Shown here: piece by piece, positions 14,531 through 19,069 of the stretch
How the letters are laid out: the number at the start of each line of letters is the position of its first letter
Numbering within the stretch: the first letter of the stretch is position 1
Origin: Clostridia bacterium
Lineage (GTDB): Bacteria > Bacillota_E > SLMV01 > PUMD01
Direction of reading: 5' to 3'
Length of the DNA: 19,069 nt
NCBI GenBank assembly: GCA_003563755.1
Contig: PWUB01000302.1
Location: forward strand, 1 to 19,069
The notes under the pieces: model-generated
The model's database searches: none
Seen by the model: the letters and a program-made list of their open reading frames with translations, nothing else
What the model was told of the DNA's origin: nothing
Program-made: the position numbers and the translations under genes

Positions 14531-15387
14531 TGAGTATTCGGGGGCGTGCGGATATGCATCTTCATTCGAACGCCTCCGACGGATACCTTTCTCCTTCTGA
14601 GCTGGTGGAGGAGGCATACGCCTGCGGTCTGGAGTGCATCGCCCTGTGTGATCACGATACCATCGCCGGGGTGAGTCACGCCCTGCACAGAGGACGTGAC
14701 CTGGGAATAGACGTCATCCCCGGCATTGAACTAGGCGTGTGTCACGCCGATGCCGGTGATGTCTCAATGGATGACGGAGGACGCCTTGATGCCGGTGAAC
14801 TGCACATGCTCGGTTACGGGATCGAGTCCCGGGGACACCTCGACGTGCTCCTGCGCGGCCTGCAGGAAAGCCGCCGGAGTCGCATTGATCAGATTCTCCA
14901 GCGTCTCGAGGCGTGCGGTCTGTTCCTGAGCTGGGAGGAGGTACAGGTGGAGGCGGGGAGTTCTGAGTCCGTGGGTAGGCCCCACGTGGCGCGGGCCCTG
15001 GTGAATCGGGGTCACTGTGGAGGCGTCCGGGAGGCCTTTTCGGAGTACCTGGCTCCGGGGCGCCCCGGCTATGTGCCCCGCAAGAGGCTCACCGCAGGGG
15101 AGGGTATCGAGGCGATCCTCTCCGCAGGGGGGATTCCCGTGGTGGCCCATCCCGGCCTGGGAGGCCGTATGATGCCGGGCCTTCCCAGGCTCGTTGAAAT
15201 GGGAGTGATGGGGATTGAGGTGGTGCATCCCGACCATTCCCACGCTGTAATGTCGGAGTTGATTCGATTTGCGCGCCGGCACGGCCTTTTCGTGACGGGT
15301 GGTTCCGACTACCACGGCCGCGCAGCAGATCCCCGGCTGGGTGAAGTCACCGCACCCGCCGCCTGGGCGAGGGCGCTGACTCGATGA
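14527..15387 (+). CDS. PHP-domain phosphoesterase (TrpH/YciV-like)
   Basis: A 286-residue PHP-domain protein. Metal-binding motifs visible are DMHLHSNASDG (H11, H13), LCDHDTIAG, PGIELG, GRPHVARAL, VVAHPG and GGSDYHG. The order matches the TrpH/YciV group, whose characterised member is a 3',5'-nucleoside bisphosphate phosphatase that also trims RNA 5' ends. Compared with my memory of the family, an acidic stretch (CHADAGDVSMDDGGRLDAGE) lies between PGIELG and HMLGYG and looks like a short insertion. The start is GTG at 14527 or ATG at 14530; the overlap with the dipeptidase stop (TGATG) implies coupling. It is the last gene of the ymdB-kor run; no hairpin follows. Confidence 0.85.
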   Translation: MMSIRGRADMHLHSNASDGYLSPSELVEEAYACGLECIALCDHDTIAGVSHALHRGRDLGIDVIPGIELGVCHADAGDVSMDDGGRLDAGELHMLGYGIESRGHLDVLLRGLQESRRSRIDQILQRLEACGLFLSWEEVQVEAGSSESVGRPHVARALVNRGHCGGVREAFSEYLAPGRPGYVPRKRLTAGEGIEAILSAGGIPVVAHPGLGGRMMPGLPRLVEMGVMGIEVVHPDHSHAVMSELIRFARRHGLFVTGGSDYHGRAADPRLGEVTAPAAWARALTR

Positions 15388-15464
15388 GTACGTAGGGTCG
15401 GTTATGCCCACCCCCCCACCGTCATACTATACATGGGATGACGGTAAGAGGGGGATGATCCCGG

Positions 15465-15683
15465 GTGAGCGAAGGTATAGGTGGCAAACCGATGTTGAGC
15501 AAGGATGACTACATTGCCTCCCTGCAACGTCGTGTTCGCACGCAGAAGAAGCAGATTGACCGGTTGAGGATGCGCGGACAGGTTCTGTTCAACCTCCTCC
15601 TGGAGATGAGCGCACCCCTGCCCCCGCCAGAGAATGCAGGGCGAGGAAAGATCCTGTGCCTCCTTGATGATGACGAGGGATGA
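15465..15683 (+). CDS. Small coiled-coil protein of unknown function
   Basis: A short acidic-tailed protein of 72 residues from GTG 15465, or 63 residues from ATG 15492. Both starts have upstream purine-rich sites: AAGAGGGGG at 15446-15454 and AGGTGG at 15479-15484, the latter with the better spacing. The first half (DDYIASLQRRVRTQKKQIDR to NLLLEMS) has heptad-like spacing and should form a helix or coiled coil. The second half is PLPPPENAGRGKILCLLDDDEG. I do not recognise a family. TACTAT/TATACA (15425-15433) could be a -10 element, without a good -35. It precedes another helical, coiled-coil protein gene by 71 bp. Confidence 0.55.
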   Translation: MSEGIGGKPMLSKDDYIASLQRRVRTQKKQIDRLRMRGQVLFNLLLEMSAPLPPPENAGRGKILCLLDDDEG

Positions 15684-15688
15684 CCATC

Positions 15689-15718
15689 CTGACACCGGCC
15701 GCGCACTGATGGTACAAT
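15689..15718 (+). promoter_or_regulatory. Promoter for the HTH/coiled-coil gene
   Basis: CTGACA (15689-15694) and TACAAT (15713-15718) are separated by 18 bp. Each hexamer differs from consensus by one base. The -10 ends 36 bp before the ATG at 15755, so the downstream gene, and probably the acyl-CoA synthetase after it, can be transcribed from here. Confidence 0.6.
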
Positions 15719-15754
15719 TGCAGCTGGGTATGACTGGAGGGAGCTGGGAGAACG

Positions 15755-16312
15755 ATGATGGGCAAAGAAGATGTCGGGTGTGCAGATAACACCGCGGAGG
15801 CTGAGGCGGCTGCAGCCGAAGAGATCTACGAAGCCCTCCCGGACCTGGGGCAGCGTCTCGGCATCAGACCCAGGTCCTTCCGCATGTACCTTGATAGCTA
15901 TTCTGATCTGCTACCCGTCTGCGAGGTGGGGGAGGAGAGAGCGCTGACCGGCTACTCCGTGTCCCTCCTGGAACAGATTCATCGAAGGACCCAGGAGGGC
16001 TTCAGCGAGGAGGAGATCCGTTCAGAACTCGCCAGGGAGGCGGAACCCGTCACGGAGGATGACATAGAGGATGACCGTGGCGATCCCGCTGGCTCCAGGG
16101 CTCGGGAGGCCGAGGAACAGCTGATGGAGGTTCTTCATGACCTGCAGGGAAGACTGGAGCGTTCCGAGGAGAAGCGCGTTGAGGACCGGGACAAGCTCAT
16201 GATGATGCTTATGCGCACCCAGCGGGAACTGCAGCAGATGCGCTACGAACTGGCAAGGACTCCCCGCAGGCAGCGGCACCGGTCTTTCTGGGACAGGATA
16301 TTGGGACGGTGA
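15755..16312 (+). CDS. MerR-like helix-turn-helix protein with C-terminal coiled coil
   Basis: A 185-residue protein with three regions. Residues about 25-90 (LPDLGQRLGIRPRSFRMYLD ... LTGYSVSLLEQIHRRTQEG ... SEEEIRSELAR) resemble a MerR-type winged helix-turn-helix: a first helix pair, a short wing, and a third segment ending in FSEEEIR. An acidic linker follows (about 91-115), then a coiled coil (about 115-170, with EEQLMEVLHDLQGRLERSEE and LMMMLMRTQRELQQMRYELA). The basic tail is RRQRHRSFWDRILGR. The architecture is reminiscent of chromosome- or plasmid-associated MerR-like coiled-coil proteins with an FWD/WWxF tail, but I cannot assign a family. GGGAG (15738-15742 region, in GGAGGGAGCTGGGAG) lies upstream of the ATG, and a good promoter precedes it. 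The stop is 32 bp before the synthetase start. Confidence 0.7.
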   Translation: MMGKEDVGCADNTAEAEAAAAEEIYEALPDLGQRLGIRPRSFRMYLDSYSDLLPVCEVGEERALTGYSVSLLEQIHRRTQEGFSEEEIRSELAREAEPVTEDDIEDDRGDPAGSRAREAEEQLMEVLHDLQGRLERSEEKRVEDRDKLMMMLMRTQRELQQMRYELARTPRRQRHRSFWDRILGR

Positions 16313-16344
16313 ATTCCTACTAGTTGAGGAAGAGGGTGAAGTGT

Positions 16345-18459
16345 GTGCGTGATCTTTCGAGCCTGTACCGACCGGATGCCATCGCGGTGATCGGTGCCTC
16401 CGATTCCAGGGGGAAAGTCGGAAACGCCGTGGTCAGAAACCTCATGCACTATGGATTCGGCGGCGAGATCTATCCAGTGAACCCCAATAGAGATACCATC
16501 GAGGGCCTCAAGTGCTATCCCAGCGTCGCCGAGATAGGGGCCGAAGTCCAGCAGGCAGTCATCTGCATACCCGCCCCCATAGTTCCTGATGCCATGCGCG
16601 ACTGCGGTGAGGCGGGTGTACGGTCCGTGGTGGTGATCACCGCGGGATTCAAGGAGTCCGGACCCGAGGGAGCAGTGCTCGAAGAGGAGATCACTCGAAT
16701 CGCCGACGGGTACGGCATCAACATGATGGGCCCCAACTGCCTGGGTGTCATGGATACCCACACCCCCATCAACGCGTCCTTTGCCGCCGATTTCCCCCTG
16801 AAGGGCAACATAGCTTTCTTCTCCCAGTCCGGAGCCCTCTGCATAGCCATTCTCGATTGGAGTCTCGAGCAGCAGCTGGGATTCAGCAAGTTCATCAGCA
16901 TGGGCAACAAGGCTCAGCTGCACGAGGGGCACTTCATCGCCGACGCTGCCACGGATCCCGATACGAGGGTCATTCTTCTGTACCTGGAGAGCGTTGAGGA
17001 CGGCGAGGCCTTCGTTGAGGCAGCGAAGGATGCTGCTCGTGAAAAGCCGGTGATCGTCCTGAAGTCCGGTGTCAGCGAGGCCGGGGCGAAGGCTGCTTCC
17101 TCGCACACCGGTGCCCTGGCGGGCGGTGATGAAGCATTCACCGCCGCCTTCCGGCAGAGCGGAATCCTCAGGGCCCGCACGATGGAGGAACAGTTCATCA
17201 AGGCCATGGCTTTCTCAAGGGACAGGGCTCTGCCCGGGGGCAGGCGGGTGGCAGTGATCACCAACGCCGGCGGCCCCGGGGTCATGGCGGTGGACGCCCT
17301 GGAACCAGTGGGACTGGAGATGGCGCGCTTCAGCGAGGAAACCACTCGCAGGCTGCGGGAGGGTCTTCCCGATATGGCCAGCATTGAAAACCCGGTGGAC
17401 GTCGTCGGTCACGCTGATGCGAATAGATATCGGTTCGGGCTGGAGACGGTCTGTTCTGATCCGGGGGTGGACATGGTGCTCGCAGTTTTGACCCCCACCG
17501 CTGTCCTCGACGCCCTGGCCGTCGCACAGCACATCATCAGGATAAGCGAGCTGCACCCTGACAAGGCCGTGGTTGCTGCCTTTGGAGGCGGTGTCAGCGT
17601 GGATAGGCCCAGGCAGCTCCTTCGTTCGCGGGGCATTCCCTGCTTCCAGTTCCCCGAGGAGGCTGTGACGTGTTTTGCGGCCATGGTGGAGTACTCCGAG
17701 GCGCGTGCCCGACTCTCGGAGGGAGAGCCGGTCACCTACGAGGGCGACGGCGACAGGGTCCGGGAGGTCTTTGGGCGCGTCCGTTCCGATGGCCGGAGGA
17801 TACTCCTGGGGCCGGAGGCCATGGAGGTGGCGGAGGCTTACGGGATCAGCACCGTGCCCTCTCGCCTTGCGACCTCGGAATCCGAGGCCACAGAACAGGC
17901 TGCTGAGATGGGATTTCCGGTGGTTCTCAAGGTGGCCTCTCCGGACATCATCCACAAGACCGACATCGGCGGAGTGCAGCTGGGGCTCGAGGATCGAGAG
18001 GCCGTGGAGGAAGCGTATCGATCGATCACCGCGAGTGCCGCCGAGAAGGAGCCCGATGCCAGGGTGTACGGTGTCGAGGTTCAGAAGATGTTCCCGCCGG
18101 GTCAGGAGCTGATAGTTGGACTCACCGACAGCCCCGAGTTCGGTCCGCTCTTGATGTTCGGGCTCGGAGGCATATTCGTGGATCTCATGAAGGACGTGTC
18201 TTTCCGGATCGTGCGGGGCATCACGGATGTGGACATAGACGAGATGGTGAGGGAGACGATGGCCTTCCAGCTGCTGCAGGGGTACCGGGGTGAGCCCAGC
18301 AAGGATCTCGATGCTGTGAAGGACACCGTGGGCAGGATCGCACAGCTGGCCCGCGATTTCCCGGAGGTCCAGGAGCTGGACATCAACCCGTTCTTCGCAT
18401 ACGAGGAGGGTGTGGCCGCGCTGGACGTGAAGATCACCCTTTCCGACGAATCCAGCTAG
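16345..18459 (+). CDS. ADP-forming acetate/acyl-CoA synthetase, fused alpha-beta
   Basis: A single-chain NDP-forming acyl-CoA synthetase. The alpha part (about 1-460) has a CoA-binding Rossmann domain (IAVIGASDSRGKVGNAVVRN, IYPVNPN, MGPNCLG) and ligase domains with FFSQSGAL, SMGNKAQ and SSHTGALAGGDEAF, where H254 is the expected phosphorylated histidine. The beta part (about 480-704) is an ATP-grasp domain with GFPVVLKVASPDIIHKTDIG, H537, FGPLLMFGLGGIFVDLMKDV and ELDINPFF. Known enzymes convert acyl-CoA, ADP and phosphate to acid, CoA and ATP. The start is ambiguous: TTG 16324, GTG 16336 and GTG 16345 are in frame. GTG 16345 is chosen because AAGAGGG (16330-16336) lies eight bases upstream. 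Together with KorABC this gives substrate-level ATP from 2-oxoacids. Confidence 0.92.
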   Translation: MRDLSSLYRPDAIAVIGASDSRGKVGNAVVRNLMHYGFGGEIYPVNPNRDTIEGLKCYPSVAEIGAEVQQAVICIPAPIVPDAMRDCGEAGVRSVVVITAGFKESGPEGAVLEEEITRIADGYGINMMGPNCLGVMDTHTPINASFAADFPLKGNIAFFSQSGALCIAILDWSLEQQLGFSKFISMGNKAQLHEGHFIADAATDPDTRVILLYLESVEDGEAFVEAAKDAAREKPVIVLKSGVSEAGAKAASSHTGALAGGDEAFTAAFRQSGILRARTMEEQFIKAMAFSRDRALPGGRRVAVITNAGGPGVMAVDALEPVGLEMARFSEETTRRLREGLPDMASIENPVDVVGHADANRYRFGLETVCSDPGVDMVLAVLTPTAVLDALAVAQHIIRISELHPDKAVVAAFGGGVSVDRPRQLLRSRGIPCFQFPEEAVTCFAAMVEYSEARARLSEGEPVTYEGDGDRVREVFGRVRSDGRRILLGPEAMEVAEAYGISTVPSRLATSESEATEQAAEMGFPVVLKVASPDIIHKTDIGGVQLGLEDREAVEEAYRSITASAAEKEPDARVYGVEVQKMFPPGQELIVGLTDSPEFGPLLMFGLGGIFVDLMKDVSFRIVRGITDVDIDEMVRETMAFQLLQGYRGEPSKDLDAVKDTVGRIAQLARDFPEVQELDINPFFAYEEGVAALDVKITLSDESS

Positions 18460-18481
18460 GGCACAGGATCGACCTGTGCCC
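18459..18481 (+). terminator. 9-bp hairpin at the end of the acyl-CoA synthetase gene
   Basis: GGGCACAGG (18459-18467) pairs perfectly with CCTGTGCCC (18473-18481) around a five-base loop. The stem begins with the last base of the TAG stop codon. No U-tract follows (CCGCGGAG), so it may act as an mRNA 3'-end stabiliser or a weak or factor-assisted terminator. Confidence 0.45.
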
Positions 18482-18539
18482 CCGCGGAGCCGGCAGATCC
18501 CGCCAACGACCATCCTGATGATACGAGGAGGTGAATGCA

Positions 18540-19069
18540 TTGAGGCTGGGCTTTCTGGCCTCGCACAATGGCAGCAACGTGCAGGCCATCGTTGATGCCT
18601 GTAGATCGGGAGTCGTGGATGCGGAGCCCGTGGTGGTGATCAGCAACAATCCCGGAGCGAACGTCCTGAAGAGGGCCCAGAGAGCGGGGATAAAATCCTG
18701 TATTCTCAACGGCAGGACCCACCCCGATCCGGAGGAACTGGACCGCGCGATCGTGGATGCGTTGGTGCAGGAGGAGGTCGACCTGGTGATCCTCGGAGGA
18801 TACATGAAGAAGCTGGGGCCGAGGATCCTCGGGGAATACCCGGGGAGAATCCTCAACACCCATCCCGCACTGCTCCCCGACTTCGGAGGAAAGGGGATGT
18901 ATGGAGACCGGGTGCATGCCGCCGTTCTGGCTTCCGGTGACACCGTCACCGGGGCCACGGTTCACCTGGTCAACGAAGAGTACGATGAGGGTCCGATACT
19001 GGCCCAGGCCGAGGTGCCCGTCTGTCCCGGTGACACCGTCGATACCCTCGGGGAGAGGGTCCTCGCCGC
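18540..19069 (+). CDS. purN: Phosphoribosylglycinamide formyltransferase PurN, 5' part
   Basis: The frame is open from TTG 18540 to the window end, giving 176 residues with the C-terminus missing. The TTG is chosen because GAGGAGG (18525-18531) lies exactly eight bases upstream; an in-frame GTG at 18531 overlaps that site and is less likely. Features are the opening LRLGFLASHNGSNVQAIVDA (GAR phosphate loop), VVISNNPGANVLKRA, LVILGGYMKKLGPRIL, the catalytic ILNTHPALLP segment and VTGATVHLVNEEYDEGPILA with the conserved aspartate. PurN transfers a formyl group from 10-formyltetrahydrofolate to glycinamide ribonucleotide in purine synthesis. It follows the synthetase gene by 80 bp, separated by the hairpin at 18459-18481; no clear promoter of its own was seen. 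Confidence 0.93.
   Translation, partial: MRLGFLASHNGSNVQAIVDACRSGVVDAEPVVVISNNPGANVLKRAQRAGIKSCILNGRTHPDPEELDRAIVDALVQEEVDLVILGGYMKKLGPRILGEYPGRILNTHPALLPDFGGKGMYGDRVHAAVLASGDTVTGATVHLVNEEYDEGPILAQAEVPVCPGDTVDTLGERVLA

Noticed and set aside
1..19069. CRISPR arrays, rRNA, tRNA and complete insertion sequences
   Set aside because: No regularly spaced repeats, recognisable RNA-gene sequence, transposase or terminal inverted repeats were seen on either strand.

Overview
This is a GC-rich bacterial chromosome window in which nearly every supported gene lies on the + strand. It frequently uses GTG and TTG starts with clear Shine-Dalgarno sequences. The backbone rimO ... cinA - thpR - recA - recX - rny (RNase Y) - ymdB - 2-oxoacid:ferredoxin oxidoreductase - M19 dipeptidase resembles a gene order familiar from Firmicutes and other Gram-positive-type (Terrabacteria) lineages. 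RNase Y and a Bacillus/actinobacterial-type LexA box point the same way. Ferredoxin-dependent 2-oxoacid oxidation plus an ADP-forming acyl-CoA synthetase suggests an anaerobic or fermentative life. No spoVS follows ymdB. I infer a high-GC, possibly non-sporulating anaerobe (deep-branching Actinobacteriota or a high-GC Firmicutes relative); the exact lineage cannot be settled from the sequence.

Region 1 (1-3068): the 3' part of rimO, then an overlapping pair consisting of a membrane-anchored protein of unknown family and a shortened FtsH-type AAA+ zinc protease whose two membrane helices are joined by only a few residues. Region 2 (3069-4723): about 1.1 kb without an intact gene but with decayed coding stretches, then a small amphi-Trp-domain gene followed by a hairpin. 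Region 3 (4724-8147): cinA, then thpR-recA-recX behind a strong promoter (TTGACA-17-TGTAAT) whose spacer holds a near-consensus Gram-positive LexA box. Region 4 (8148-10138): a gene-free leader with a 13-bp hairpin, RNase Y and a textbook intrinsic terminator.

Region 5 (10210-15387): a tight run ymdB - korA - korB - korC - M19 dipeptidase - PHP phosphoesterase, mostly with overlapping or adjacent start/stop codons. Region 6 (15465-16312): two small coiled-coil genes, the second with a MerR-like N-terminal helix-turn-helix and its own promoter. Region 7 (16345-19069): a fused ADP-forming acyl-CoA synthetase, a hairpin at its stop codon, and purN, which runs off the window end.

Functionally, the dipeptidase, the KorABC enzyme and the ADP-forming synthetase could form a peptide/amino-acid fermentation route: dipeptide to amino acid to 2-oxoacid to acyl-CoA to acid plus ATP. 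The recA operon is probably SOS-controlled, with the RNA-end enzyme ThpR as its first gene. The most unusual element is the two-gene FtsH-like module, which sits where pgsA is commonly found in related gene orders.
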